From Terrimonas sp. (GTDB lineage Bacteria > Bacteroidota > Bacteroidia > Chitinophagales > Chitinophagaceae), in assembly GCA_016125075.1 (NCBI GenBank), contig WGMO01000021.1:1-64000 (forward strand): a stretch of DNA of 64,000 nucleotides. Reading direction: 5' to 3'. The number at the start of each line of letters is the position of its first letter. Positions within the stretch are counted from its first letter, which is position 1. The notes under the pieces were generated by a model. The model searched no databases. It saw only the letters and a list, made by a program, of their open reading frames with translations, and was not told the origin of the DNA. The position numbers were made by a program, and so were the translations under genes. Of this stretch, positions 25,386 to 35,318 are shown piece by piece.

Positions 25386-27530
25386 TCAGCGCTTGATTTT
25401 CCTGATCAGCCCAGTAACATTTTTTTTGAAGGCCAGAAAGGCTGTTTTTTCTGTTTTGATAAACCCGTTATCCTCCAGCCTACCCGTTACAGCTTCCATC
25501 TCTGCTTCATCCCTGTATACCATCTGACGGAAAGGGCTCCTGTAATCCTTGGCCCTTGATTCATAAATTTCCTTGGTCATCCATTCCCTGGTATCGATCG
25601 TTTGCTGTAAAACCTCTATCAATAGCTTTTGGGTGAATCCGGATTTTTTTATTTCCAATAATTCGAGCAGGGCGGCAAATGCATGCTGAAAACATTGTTC
25701 ATTGTATAAGGCTGCGTTCTTTTGATAAAATTCATGGATAGCGTCCCAGCTATTGATCGTTCCTTTCTGAATACCGGCAATCAGCGTGTTTATGGATGCT
25801 TCCGGCAGGAGTTGGCCTCCCATATTTATCCAGCCGGATCTCCGGGATTTGGAGGGCAACGTAGCGACCAGTTTTTCCCAGGAACTAATTTTATGTTTTT
25901 CCATATGCCTGATCAATTGCGTACCTCCATAATAGATGACCAGTTCCCTATAGATCTTTGCGGCCTGCTCTGCTTTTAGCAATACCACCCTGCGTTTTGA
26001 GTTTTCAATGCCTTCGGCTGTAATATCGGTTTCTGAAGGGGTCTCTTGTTGAGCTCCTTTTTGAGCGGGGGAATATTTTTTTATCAACCTTAGCGCCTCA
26101 AAAATTTCATTGATACTGTCCGGGGCGAGGAATTCATATTCAATTTGCTGGTTTTTTTCTATTCTCCTGTCTCTGTCGATATATTTTTGTGAATTCCTGG
26201 CCAATGCATACATGTTATGCAGGAACCAATACGCAGGCATGATCGTAACCCTGTCCCTGCTCACATCATTACTCACGAGGGAAAAGGGGAAGGGAACATC
26301 CAGTTCTGCGGGGAAATCACCCTTCGCAATGATGGTAAAAGATGCAAACCTGGAATTATGTTTTAAGCTGACACAGAGACCCGGCCAGAAACCACGGCCT
26401 GCAATAATTTCCCCGTCGGCGGCCCGGCTATTATGATTGGATCCGATCGTGGCACCAGCAGCCATATTGCTTTGGCCCATGACCAATGCGGCACATAAGA
26501 AGGAATTGTTATGATGCTGTTCATGTGCTGGGAAGATCAGGGAATTGAGTACTTCACAGCAGGATATCGTGGAATTGTCGCCCAGATAGGAATTGATCAG
26601 CCTGGCACCATATTTCAATTGGGAATTGGAGGATAAGAAAAACCGGACCGCCTTCACGCCATAAAACACCCGGCAACCGAATCCGATGATGCCATTGACC
26701 AGTTCGCAGCCTTCGCCAACCTGGGATTTTGCAGCAGGGGAGGAATTGATCGTAACATTCTTGATCTTATTGGCGCCTTTGATATAGGCGTCTGTTCCGA
26801 TCCATACATCCTTGATGATCCGCACATTTTTTATCACGGTCCTGTCACCTATTTTTCCGTAATACCCTCTTCTCCGGTCAAATTTTTTTTCGGTAAAGGA
26901 AACGAGTTTGTCCATCAATACCTGATGATCCCTGTATCGCGACCAAAGCCAGGCATCGCCGGGTAACATGCCATTAAACGGCAGTATTTTTCTACCGGCG
27001 TTTTCATTACAGACCTCCAGCCAGATCCGAACGGCTTCGGGTTCCTCCTCTTTGATAATACCGTTGCCAAATTTTGCATGATCGGTGGTTGACATTTCAT
27101 TGATGTTCACCACCATCACTTCATTGCCAATAATATAATGGGAAAGGTAGTTGACGTTGCTGATTACGACATTATCCCCAAAATCACAACTGATGATAGT
27201 GCTGTCATAGAGTCCCACGGGCATTTTAACGTCATGGTATTCGAGATAATAGGGCTCGAGCTTACCGATCCTGATCAATCCAAAAAACTTACAATTTTTT
27301 ACCAGCTCCGGGTTAAAAGCATCTGAAACCAGCACTTTATTCCAGTTATCGGAGGTATTCCGGTTCCTAACCAGTACCTCTATTTCGTAGGCAGAAAGTT
27401 TCCGGTACCGGATGCCATTCCTGTTCTGGATATTGCGCAGGTAGTACTCATCTTTTCCTTTTGGAATAAATGCCGGTTGAATAAAATTATAACCCAGTAA
27501 GGAAACAGGTTTTCGGTTGATCGATGTCAT
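25386..27530 (-). CDS. DUF4954 family protein, left-handed beta-helix type
   Basis: The 714-residue cytoplasmic protein matches the Bacteroidota DUF4954 family. The middle (about 130-400) has hexapeptide-like repeats with bulky aliphatic residues (TVIKNVRIIKDVWIG, YIKGANKIKNVTIN, NSYLGDNSTISCCEVLNS), as in left-handed beta-helix acyl- or nucleotidyl-transferases. The C-terminal 250 residues are helical. It is 68 bases downstream of glmS on the same strand, which hints at amino-sugar or UDP-sugar metabolism; the activity itself is not known. Confidence 0.8.
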   Translation of the reverse strand: MTSINRKPVSLLGYNFIQPAFIPKGKDEYYLRNIQNRNGIRYRKLSAYEIEVLVRNRNTSDNWNKVLVSDAFNPELVKNCKFFGLIRIGKLEPYYLEYHDVKMPVGLYDSTIISCDFGDNVVISNVNYLSHYIIGNEVMVVNINEMSTTDHAKFGNGIIKEEEPEAVRIWLEVCNENAGRKILPFNGMLPGDAWLWSRYRDHQVLMDKLVSFTEKKFDRRRGYYGKIGDRTVIKNVRIIKDVWIGTDAYIKGANKIKNVTINSSPAAKSQVGEGCELVNGIIGFGCRVFYGVKAVRFFLSSNSQLKYGARLINSYLGDNSTISCCEVLNSLIFPAHEQHHNNSFLCAALVMGQSNMAAGATIGSNHNSRAADGEIIAGRGFWPGLCVSLKHNSRFASFTIIAKGDFPAELDVPFPFSLVSNDVSRDRVTIMPAYWFLHNMYALARNSQKYIDRDRRIEKNQQIEYEFLAPDSINEIFEALRLIKKYSPAQKGAQQETPSETDITAEGIENSKRRVVLLKAEQAAKIYRELVIYYGGTQLIRHMEKHKISSWEKLVATLPSKSRRSGWINMGGQLLPEASINTLIAGIQKGTINSWDAIHEFYQKNAALYNEQCFQHAFAALLELLEIKKSGFTQKLLIEVLQQTIDTREWMTKEIYESRAKDYRSPFRQMVYRDEAEMEAVTGRLEDNGFIKTEKTAFLAFKKNVTGLIRKIKR

Positions 27531-27598
27531 TCGGTGATGCTTGTATCCGCTATCGGAATTAGGATGTTGTGAATAACATAAAGATAGTAAGATTGGCT

Positions 27599-29434
27599 TT
27601 ATTCAACGGTCACAGATTTTGCCAGGTTCCTCGGTTTGTCCACATCATAACCTTTCGCCAGGCCAATATAATAGGCCAGTAATTGTAACGGGATCGTACT
27701 GAGCATCGGGGCCACGATTTCGTTGGCCTCCGGTACGGTCATAACATCATCACATATTGCCGCGGTGTCCGTATCTCCTTCATTGATTACCGCAATCACC
27801 TTGCCTTTCCTGGCTTTGATTTCCTGCATATTGCTGACTACTTTCTCATGGAAAGAATCCCGTGTGGCCACAAAAACAACGGGCAGGTTTTCATCGACCA
27901 GGGCGATGGGTCCGTGTTTCATTTCCGCAGCCGGATAGCCTTCTGCGTGTATATAGGAAATCTCTTTCAGTTTTAATGCACCTTCCAGGGCGACCGGGAA
28001 ATTATAACCCCTGCCGAGGTATAAGAAATCTTCTGCATCCTTATATTTTTCTGCAAGTGCCTTAATAAGGGGAGCAGATTCCAGGACTATCGCCACTTTT
28101 TCGGGTATGGCGTGCAGTTCATTGACAAGGTGTAGATACCGTTCCTCGCTGATGGTGTTTTTTTGTTTGGCCAGTTTCAGGGCCACCATGGTAAGGACCG
28201 CCAACTGTGCCGTAAAAGCCTTTGTGGAGGCCACGCCAATTTCGGGTCCTGCATGGGTATAAGCGCCTGCCTGGGAAGCCCGTGCTATGGATGAGCCCAC
28301 AACATTGACCACCCCGAAAATGAGTGCACCCTGATCTTTTGCTTTTTCAATGGCTACCAGGGTATCGGCAGTTTCCCCGCTCTGTGAAACAGCAATGATC
28401 ACATCTCCGGGAAAAATGACCGGGTTACGGTACCTGAATTCGGAGGCATACTCCACTTCTACGGGAATCCGGCATAGTTCTTCAAAGATATATTCGGCCA
28501 CGAGCCCTGCATGCCAGCTGGTACCGCATGCAACGATCACAATCCGGTTGGCATGGATCAGCCTTTCCATTTCTTTTTCCACCCCGGCCATGGTGATTGT
28601 TCCCGTGGTGATATCCAGCCGGCCTCTCAGGCAGTCATAGATTGTTTCGGGTTGTTCATTAATCTCCTTGAGCATGAAATGTTCGTATCCGCCTTTTTCA
28701 ATGGCGGCCAGCTCCATATCAAGCTTCTGCACATAGGGGGTTATCTTTTCGTTACCGAGGTTCTTTAAAATTAATTCATCTGGTTTGATGATGGCCAGTT
28801 CATAATCATTTACATACACCACTTCCTTGGTATATTCCAGCATGGGCGTGGCATCAGAACCCAGGAAATGTTCGCCTTTACCGATGCCAATCACAAGGGG
28901 GCTTCCCTTTCTGGCGGCAATGATTGTATCAGGATGCGTTTCATCGATCAGCAGGATAACATAAGCACCGGTGACCCTTTTCAAAGCGATCCTTACAGCT
29001 TCTTCCAGATTACACTGGTTGTTTTTTTGAATTTCCTCAATAAAATTCAGCAAAACTTCCGTATCGGTATCACTGGAAAAAGTATAGCCTTTATTGGAAA
29101 GTTCTTTTTTTATCTGGGCATAATTTTCGATGATGCCGTTATGGATCATCGCTAGTTTTCCTGAAGCGGAACTGTGGGGGTGGGCATTCCGGTCACTGGG
29201 TTCTCCGTGGGTAGCCCAGCGGGTATGACCAATACCAGTATGCGCATGAATATCTTTTCCGATCATCATGTCTTCTAATTCTGCCACCCTTCCTTTCTTC
29301 TTATACACTTTCAACCCGCTGTTTTGCAGGGCCACGCCCGTACTGTCATAGCCCCGGTATTCCAAACGTTTCAGGCCTTTGATGATGATGGGGTATGCTT
29401 CCCTGGGTCCGGTATATCCTACGATTCCACACAT
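27599..29434 (-). CDS. glmS: Glutamine--fructose-6-phosphate aminotransferase
   Basis: The 611-residue isomerising enzyme makes glucosamine-6-phosphate, the first step to UDP-GlcNAc for peptidoglycan and LPS. The N-terminal glutaminase has catalytic Cys2 (MCGIVGYTG). Two SIS domains (about 285-425 and 460-600) include SQSGETADTLVAIEKAK, and the C-terminus is DKPRNLAKSVTVE. There is no ribozyme-like element in the short leader. Confidence 0.97.
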   Translation of the reverse strand: MCGIVGYTGPREAYPIIIKGLKRLEYRGYDSTGVALQNSGLKVYKKKGRVAELEDMMIGKDIHAHTGIGHTRWATHGEPSDRNAHPHSSASGKLAMIHNGIIENYAQIKKELSNKGYTFSSDTDTEVLLNFIEEIQKNNQCNLEEAVRIALKRVTGAYVILLIDETHPDTIIAARKGSPLVIGIGKGEHFLGSDATPMLEYTKEVVYVNDYELAIIKPDELILKNLGNEKITPYVQKLDMELAAIEKGGYEHFMLKEINEQPETIYDCLRGRLDITTGTITMAGVEKEMERLIHANRIVIVACGTSWHAGLVAEYIFEELCRIPVEVEYASEFRYRNPVIFPGDVIIAVSQSGETADTLVAIEKAKDQGALIFGVVNVVGSSIARASQAGAYTHAGPEIGVASTKAFTAQLAVLTMVALKLAKQKNTISEERYLHLVNELHAIPEKVAIVLESAPLIKALAEKYKDAEDFLYLGRGYNFPVALEGALKLKEISYIHAEGYPAAEMKHGPIALVDENLPVVFVATRDSFHEKVVSNMQEIKARKGKVIAVINEGDTDTAAICDDVMTVPEANEIVAPMLSTIPLQLLAYYIGLAKGYDVDKPRNLAKSVTVE

Positions 29435-29553
29435 GGGGCTAAGAATTTAGTTGAAAGTCATTTGGTATTTGAAAAAAATTAAACATTACAAAGATGTCAA
29501 AAAAAGGCCAGAACTCATCAGCTCCGCGGGTTTAGAAATTTGTAAGAAGAGAT

Positions 29554-30951
29554 TTACAACAATATATCTTTCAGCATGAGATAAGCAAGGCCAAAATAAA
29601 TGATCAGACCGGTTACATCAACCAGGGTGGCTACAAAGGGGGCAGAACTGACTGCAGGATCGGCCCCCATCTTTTTCAGGAACAAGGGGAGCATAGATCC
29701 GGTTATGGCCCCCCACAATACGACCCCTATCAATGAAATGCCAACAACCACGCCGATCAATAGATAGTGCTGGCCATAGATATCCGGAAAGATATTTGCC
29801 CAGATCATGATCCTGAAAAATCCAACAATACCAAGGCTGGCGCCCAGCAATAAACCCTGGATGATCTCCCGGCGCATCACTTTCCACCAGTCGGCAAGTG
29901 TCACTTCACCCACCGCCAGTGCCTGTATGATAAGGGTGGAAGCCTGTGAACCGCTATTCCCCCCGCTGGAAATGATGAGGGGTACAAACAAGGCAAGGAT
30001 AACGGCCTTGGCAATCTCGTCTTCAAAATGTCGCATAACGGTTGCTGTCAGTAATTCACCGATAAATAAAGCGATCAGCCATACGATCCTTTTTTTGAAT
30101 AGCTGAAAGACCGGCATTTCCAGGTAAGGCTGGTCCAGGGCTTCCGTACCTCCGATCTTCTGCATATCCTCACTGAATTCTTCGCTGGCCACCCATAACA
30201 CGTCATCGATGGTGACGATCCCCAGTAACTTGTTACTGTTACTGACAACAGGCAATGCAACACGGTTGTTCATCTTGAATGCCTCGTTTGCCAGTTCCTG
30301 GTCATCAAAAACATTCAGGGAAATCACCCTTTCATCCATCAGTTCACTCACTTTTTTCTCCGGGGGATTTAAAAGAAATTCCCGGATCCTGATATCGTCA
30401 AGCAGTTCACCTTTTTCATTGATCACATAGATCACATCGATGGTTTCACTGTCTTTGCCTACTTTCCGGATGGTTTCCAGCACTTCCCCGATCGTATTGT
30501 ATTCGTAGATATATACATAGTCGGGGGTCATTAACCTGCCCACGCTGTTCTCGGGATATCCTAATAGCGACAGGGTAATTTTTCTTTCTTCAGGATCCAG
30601 TAACTTGATCAGTTCCCGTACCACATTGCTGGGTAATTCTTCCAGAAAATCTGTTCGGTCATCTGCGGGCAGCTCATTCAATAACTCGGCTGTTTTGGTT
30701 GCCGGTAATTCCTGTATGATCCGTTTCTGGGTAGGGAACTCCAGGATCTTAAAGACCTTGGCAGCCCTGTGGATACTCATGCCGGCAATGATCTGGTTAT
30801 CGTATTCCGTATATTCATATACCAGGTCTGCCACATCGCTGATATTCTGGTCGTCAAGAAAATCCCGGATTTCGAGTTTGTTTTCCGTTTGAATGATCTT
30901 TTCAAATTGTTCCCTTAGGTCAATGTTTTCCTGTATGTTTTCTGCTGACAT
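29554..30951 (-). CDS. mgtE: Magnesium transporter MgtE
   Basis: The 465-residue Mg2+ channel has an N-terminal superhelical domain (about 20-130), two CBS domains (about 135-260; MTPDYVYIYEYNTIGEVLETI, VISLNVFDDQELANEAF), a plug helix and five membrane helices (about 285-465), including SGGNSGSQASTLIIQALA lining the pore. The cytoplasmic domains sense Mg2+. No Mg riboswitch precedes it; there are only 92 bases to the divergent SET gene. Confidence 0.95.
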   Translation of the reverse strand: MSAENIQENIDLREQFEKIIQTENKLEIRDFLDDQNISDVADLVYEYTEYDNQIIAGMSIHRAAKVFKILEFPTQKRIIQELPATKTAELLNELPADDRTDFLEELPSNVVRELIKLLDPEERKITLSLLGYPENSVGRLMTPDYVYIYEYNTIGEVLETIRKVGKDSETIDVIYVINEKGELLDDIRIREFLLNPPEKKVSELMDERVISLNVFDDQELANEAFKMNNRVALPVVSNSNKLLGIVTIDDVLWVASEEFSEDMQKIGGTEALDQPYLEMPVFQLFKKRIVWLIALFIGELLTATVMRHFEDEIAKAVILALFVPLIISSGGNSGSQASTLIIQALAVGEVTLADWWKVMRREIIQGLLLGASLGIVGFFRIMIWANIFPDIYGQHYLLIGVVVGISLIGVVLWGAITGSMLPLFLKKMGADPAVSSAPFVATLVDVTGLIIYFGLAYLMLKDILL

Positions 30952-30955
30952 GCAT

Positions 30956-30963
30956 CAAATTTA
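30956..30963 (-). promoter_or_regulatory. -7 element of mgtE
   Basis: TAAATTTG on the minus strand, four bases before the mgtE ATG, predicting a leaderless transcript. Confidence 0.5.
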
Positions 30964-31043
30964 CGAATAAGGAAAATCGAAAAACAGAATACCGGTTTTC
31001 CGGTTCTGATATTTAAAATTAATATTGCTAAAATAATTCTTAT

Positions 31044-31427
31044 ATGATACTGCCATGCATTTATATTGCCCCGGCAGGAACGATGGGCAGGGGGGTATTC
31101 ACTTCCCGGGATATTGAAAAAGACACAGCCGTGGAATTGTCGCCGGTCATCGTAATGTCGGCAAAAGAAAGGGAATTGCTGGACCAGACCCTGCTCCATG
31201 ACTATATCTTTGAATGGGGACCCGGAAAAGAAAAATGCGGTATGGCCCTGGGATATATTGCGGTTTACAATCATGCCTATTATGCCAATTGTGAGTATGA
31301 AATGGATTATGACCAGGCATTGATCAAAGTGAAAGCTGTCCGGTTCATCAACAGGGGGGAACAATTATTTATCAACTATAACGGAAACTGGGATGATCAA
31401 AAGCCTTTGTGGTTTGATGCCCAATAA
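31044..31427 (+). CDS. SET domain protein
   Basis: The 127-residue protein is a bare SET domain, the fold of lysine methyltransferases. Visible are the N-terminal GRGVFTSRDIEKDT, the knot segment YIAVYNHAYYANCEYEMDYD (equivalent of NHxxxxNC) and GEQLFINYNGNW. A SAM-binding Tyr pair is plausible. The substrate in bacteria is unknown. It lacks pre- and post-SET cysteine clusters. Confidence 0.82.
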   Translation: MILPCIYIAPAGTMGRGVFTSRDIEKDTAVELSPVIVMSAKERELLDQTLLHDYIFEWGPGKEKCGMALGYIAVYNHAYYANCEYEMDYDQALIKVKAVRFINRGEQLFINYNGNWDDQKPLWFDAQ

Positions 31428-31429
31428 AA

Positions 31430-31449
31430 AACCCCCGGCATAGCCGGGG
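31430..31449 (-). terminator. Terminator of the CHRD gene
   Basis: CCCCGGC (31433-31439) pairs with GCCGGGG (31443-31449). On the minus strand the stem is followed by G and a T run. The convergent SET gene may also use it. Confidence 0.78.
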
Positions 31450-31478
31450 ATTGATATTGATGATTGTGGAATAAACAA

Positions 31479-31982
31479 TTAAAATTCAATCTGTCCCCTG
31501 ATCTCGCCTGTGGGGTTGGCAGGTGTTACGATGTTGATATACATCTTTCCCGCAAGAATATCTGCTTCCTTGATCACCACGCCATCAACAAAGAGCGATC
31601 CGGAATAAGATCCGGCCGTTCCTTTTGCCGCGGAAGGAGACCATAAGGTCTGTGCAATGCCATTTGTATACCGGCCTAAAGGCGGAGGGAGGGCGACGGT
31701 ACCCCTGCTGGCGGGACCGTGTACATTGGCTGCTACAGCGGGGCCGTTTAGCCCGCTCCAGCTAAAAGAATAAGTAAGTGTTTTTGAACCTTTATCATAA
31801 GTGGCATCAATACTTCCTGTTCCCATGGAACTGTTGCCCGGGACTTCCTGGGAAGAAGACATTTGAAGGCCCTTTGCCCTGCTCACATTGCTGTTATCCA
31901 GGTTGGTGTCCCTGTCGCAGGAGGAAATAAGGAAAAAAAGGCATAAGGAAGAGAATAAAGCAGTTAGTTTGGTCAATCTCAT
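31479..31982 (-). CDS. CHRD domain lipoprotein
   Basis: The 167-residue protein has a lipoprotein signal (FFLISSCD, Cys23) and a CHRD domain (about 40-165). Family cues are SSQEVPGNSSMGTGSIDATYD at the start and IVTPANPTGEIRGQIEF at the end. It should be anchored in the envelope. CHRD domains are found in chordin and bacterial secreted proteins; no enzymatic role is known. Confidence 0.85.
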   Translation of the reverse strand: MRLTKLTALFSSLCLFFLISSCDRDTNLDNSNVSRAKGLQMSSSQEVPGNSSMGTGSIDATYDKGSKTLTYSFSWSGLNGPAVAANVHGPASRGTVALPPPLGRYTNGIAQTLWSPSAAKGTAGSYSGSLFVDGVVIKEADILAGKMYINIVTPANPTGEIRGQIEF

Positions 31983-32065
31983 AATTCGCTTATTTGCTAT
32001 AAAAATAAGAAGTTTTTGGGTTCGGCAAATATTTTTAAATATAAGTTCTATCTGGCTGATAATGA

Positions 32066-34696
32066 CTACTTAATCCTGTTCTTTATTTCCTGGAGTTTCA
32101 GCAGGGCTTCAACAGGGGTCAGCCGGTTAATATCAAGGTCTCCCAGCAATTTCCTGATTTCTTCAAAAGTTTCACTGTGGGCATCAAAAATGGACAATTG
32201 AAACTTCGGCGCATTCAGTTCTTTGAGCTTGTCTTTGAGGTCTCCGGTGCCTTTTTCTTTTCGCCTGTCATCAACAACATGTTTTGATTCCAGCTGACTG
32301 AGAATGGCATTTGCCCTTTCAATCAGTGCGGGTGGCATGCCCGCCATCCTGGCAACATGAATCCCAAAACTGTGTGTACTGCCGCCCTTAGCGAGTTTTC
32401 GGAGAAAGATGATTTTATTGCCCATCTCCTTATTGGTGATATGATAATTTTTTATACCCGCAAGTTTGTCTTCGAGCTCATTGAGTTCATGGTAATGGGT
32501 GGCAAACAATGTTTTGGGTTTTTGCGGGGAATTATGCAGGTATTCTGCAATGCTCCAGGCAATCGAGATCCCGTCATAGGTGGAAGTGCCCCTGCCGATC
32601 TCATCCAGGATGATCAGGCTCCGCGCCGTAACATTGTTGATAATGCTGGCAGTTTCATTCATTTCCACCATGAAAGTTGATTCACCACCGCTCAGGTTAT
32701 CGGAAGCTCCAACCCGGGTGAAGATTTTATCGGTAACGGGTATCCAGGCGGCTTCTGCCGGGACAAAACTTCCCATATGGGCCATCAGGGTAATGAGGGC
32801 GGTTTGTCTTAATAATGCGCTCTTTCCGCTCATATTCGGGCCGGTAAGGATGATGACCTGCTGATCTTCCTTGTTCAGTTCAAGATCATTGCTGATATAG
32901 TTTTCCCCCACCGGAAGATTCCGTTCAATTACCGGGTGCCTCCCTTCCATGATTTTAAGTTCATCCCCTTCATGGATCTCCGGTTTCCGGTAGCGGTATT
33001 GGAGGGCATTCTGGGCAAAACACAACAGGCAATCCAGGATGGCGATGATATTACCATTGGCCTGTACCGGTTGCAGGTAATCATACAATTCATTGATCAG
33101 TTCATCGAATAAGCGGAGTTCAATCTGCAAAATTTTTTCTTCGGCACCGGTGATTTTTTCCTCGTAGGTCTTTAACTCCGGTGTGATATAACGCTCGGCA
33201 TTGGTGAGGGTCTGCTTGCGGATCCATTGTTCGGGCACCTTCTCTTTATGGGTATTGGTCACTTCGAGATAATAACCAAATACATTATTAAAGCCAATCT
33301 TTAAGGAACTGATTCCTGTAATGTCGGCCTCCTTTTGCTGCAGTTGGGTTAGGTATTCCTTGCTGTTATACGCTATGAGACGGAGTTCATCCAGTTCTTC
33401 ATTGATCTTGCTGTTGATCATACCGCCCTTAATGGCCAGTGCGGGCGGGTTGTCGACAATTTCCCTGAATATTTTTTCTGCTATAAAAGGGCAGGGATTG
33501 AGTGCATCGCCCAGCCTTTTCAGGTATTCGTTCCGAGAACTCAGACAAAGTTCTTTGATGATTTCAACCTGTTTTAATCCTTTCCCCAATTGTAAAACTT
33601 CCCGCGGGTTGATTTTTTTTAGGGGTACTTTGGAAACCAGCCGCTCAATATCGCCACAATGTTTAATGTGAAGGGCTAATTTTTTGCTGAGTTCGGACTC
33701 CTTAATAAAAAATTCTACGAGGTTCAGGCGTTCATTGATTTTCCCGATATCTTTCAGGGGAAACACCATCCAGCGTTTCATCAACCTGGCACCCATGGGT
33801 GATACAGTGTTGTCCAGCACTTCCAGCAGGGTATGGCCCTGTTCTGCTTGCCGGGCCACCAGTTCCAGGTTCCGGATCGTAAACCTGTCCATCCAGAGAA
33901 AATCTTCCCGGTCGATTCTTTGCAGGGAAGTAATATGTTGCAGGTTGGGATGTTCGGTCTCTTTCAGGTAATGCAGGATCGCGCCGGCCGCCACCAGGCC
34001 CTTTGAAAGGTCTTCAACACCAAAGCCTTTCAGGGAATGGGTCTGGAAATGTTTCATCAGGTTATCAACCGCATAGGTTTCTGTAAAGATCCATTCATCC
34101 AGTGTATAGATATATATTTTTCCGCCAAAATATTCCTTGTATTTTTTCTGTTGATGTCTTTGGAAAATAACTTCTGTGGGTTTGAAACTCTGCAACAGTT
34201 TATCGGCATATTCCCTGTCGCCTTCCGCCACCAGGAATTCCCCTGTTGAAATATCCAGGAAAGCCAGCCCGTACTCGTCATTTTCGGCGAAGTGAATACC
34301 TGCCAGGAAATTATTGCTATGGTGATCGAGCAGTTTATCGTTTGTGGCAGTTCCGGGTGTCACCATTTCAGTGACCCCTCTTTTTACGATTCCTTTGGCC
34401 TGTTTGGGGTCTTCAAGCTGATCGCAGATCGCAACCCGGTACCCGGCCCTTACCAGTTTATGGAGGTAGGTATCCAGGGCATGGTGGGGGAAGCCTGCCA
34501 GATCGGAAGAAGCAGCCGCTCCATTATTCCTTTTGGTCAGTGTAATACCCAGCACCTGGGCGGCGATTATGGCATCGGGGCCAAAAGTCTCATAAAAATC
34601 ACCTACCCGGAATAACAAAATGGCATCAGGATACTTCTGTTTGATAGCCTTGTGCTGCTGCATCATCGGAGTATCTGCTATTTTCGATTTGCCCAT
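32066..34696 (-). CDS. mutS: DNA mismatch repair protein MutS
   Basis: The 876-residue mismatch-recognition ATPase has the N-terminal mismatch-binding motif FRVGDFYETF, the core clamp, Walker A GPNMSGKSALLRQ and Walker B with DEIGRGTSTYDGISIAW. It ends with a C-terminal helix region. The ATG at 34696 (MGKSKIADTPMMQQH) is preferred to an in-frame one 21 bases upstream. No mutL is nearby. It is divergent from a TrmH-type methyltransferase. Confidence 0.97.
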   Translation of the reverse strand: MGKSKIADTPMMQQHKAIKQKYPDAILLFRVGDFYETFGPDAIIAAQVLGITLTKRNNGAAASSDLAGFPHHALDTYLHKLVRAGYRVAICDQLEDPKQAKGIVKRGVTEMVTPGTATNDKLLDHHSNNFLAGIHFAENDEYGLAFLDISTGEFLVAEGDREYADKLLQSFKPTEVIFQRHQQKKYKEYFGGKIYIYTLDEWIFTETYAVDNLMKHFQTHSLKGFGVEDLSKGLVAAGAILHYLKETEHPNLQHITSLQRIDREDFLWMDRFTIRNLELVARQAEQGHTLLEVLDNTVSPMGARLMKRWMVFPLKDIGKINERLNLVEFFIKESELSKKLALHIKHCGDIERLVSKVPLKKINPREVLQLGKGLKQVEIIKELCLSSRNEYLKRLGDALNPCPFIAEKIFREIVDNPPALAIKGGMINSKINEELDELRLIAYNSKEYLTQLQQKEADITGISSLKIGFNNVFGYYLEVTNTHKEKVPEQWIRKQTLTNAERYITPELKTYEEKITGAEEKILQIELRLFDELINELYDYLQPVQANGNIIAILDCLLCFAQNALQYRYRKPEIHEGDELKIMEGRHPVIERNLPVGENYISNDLELNKEDQQVIILTGPNMSGKSALLRQTALITLMAHMGSFVPAEAAWIPVTDKIFTRVGASDNLSGGESTFMVEMNETASIINNVTARSLIILDEIGRGTSTYDGISIAWSIAEYLHNSPQKPKTLFATHYHELNELEDKLAGIKNYHITNKEMGNKIIFLRKLAKGGSTHSFGIHVARMAGMPPALIERANAILSQLESKHVVDDRRKEKGTGDLKDKLKELNAPKFQLSIFDAHSETFEEIRKLLGDLDINRLTPVEALLKLQEIKNRIK

Positions 34697-34702
34697 GGGG
34701 GA

Positions 34703-34710
34703 CAAATATA
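34703..34710 (-). promoter_or_regulatory. -7 element of mutS
   Basis: TATATTTG on the minus strand ends six bases before the mutS ATG. Confidence 0.45.
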
Positions 34711-34754
34711 AATACATTGGGCCCTATACCGAAAGCTTTCTGGCTGATGTGAAT

Positions 34755-34762
34755 TACTTTTG
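34755..34762 (+). promoter_or_regulatory. -7 element of the TrmH-type gene
   Basis: TACTTTTG ends four bases before the ATG at 34767. Confidence 0.45.
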
Positions 34763-34766
34763 CGCC

Positions 34767-35312
34767 ATGCGAAAACTTAGCATGGAAGAATTGGGCAGGA
34801 AGTCTGTGGAGGAATTCCGGCGATCCGAAAAGAACCCTATCATTGCCGTCTTGGAAAATGTACGCAGTGGTTATAATGTGGGCAGTCTTTTTCGTACCGG
34901 GGATGCCTTCCTGATCGAAGCGCTTTATCTCTGCGGCTATGCCCCTTTTCCGCCCCATAAGGAGATTAAAAAAACGGCGCTCGGAGCAGAAGATACTGTT
35001 GCCTGGAAACATTTCAAAACGGCAGGAGAAGCCATTGCCGATCTGCGGGAACAGGGATATAAGGTATATGCAGTGGAACAGGCTTCAGGAAGCATGGAAT
35101 TGCAGGAATTAAATTTTACAAAAAATGAAAAACTGGCCGTTATTTTTGGTAATGAAGTGACGGGTGTGGAACAGTCTACCATTACCTTATGCGACGGTTG
35201 TATCGAGATTCCGCAACTCGGCATGAAACATTCCCTGAATATCGCCACGGCAGCCGGTGTGGTGCTCTGGGAACTGGTGAGGACCCGGGTTTTGAAGAAC
35301 GCAAATAAGTAA
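34767..35312 (+). CDS. TrmH/SpoU family RNA 2'-O-methyltransferase
   Basis: The 181-residue SPOUT enzyme uses SAM to methylate a ribose in tRNA or rRNA. Motif 1 is NVRSGYNVGSLFRTGDAF, motif 2 is IFGNEVTGVEQ and motif 3 is IPQLGMKHSLNIATAAGVVLWEL; the last forms the trefoil knot. The ATG at 34767 (MRKLSMEELGRKS) is chosen; the longer frame from 34620 runs through the mutS promoter region. The target nucleoside cannot be told. Confidence 0.9.
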   Translation: MRKLSMEELGRKSVEEFRRSEKNPIIAVLENVRSGYNVGSLFRTGDAFLIEALYLCGYAPFPPHKEIKKTALGAEDTVAWKHFKTAGEAIADLREQGYKVYAVEQASGSMELQELNFTKNEKLAVIFGNEVTGVEQSTITLCDGCIEIPQLGMKHSLNIATAAGVVLWELVRTRVLKNANK

Positions 35313-35318
35313 TGAGTA

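Noticed and set aside
29435-29553. Possible glmS ribozyme or other riboswitch in the glmS leader
   Set aside because: No conserved ribozyme core can be seen and the leader is short and AT-rich.
30952-31043. Possible magnesium riboswitch before mgtE
   Set aside because: Only 92 bases separate it from the divergent gene, and the TAAATTTG box lies four bases before the ATG, leaving no room for a leader RNA.
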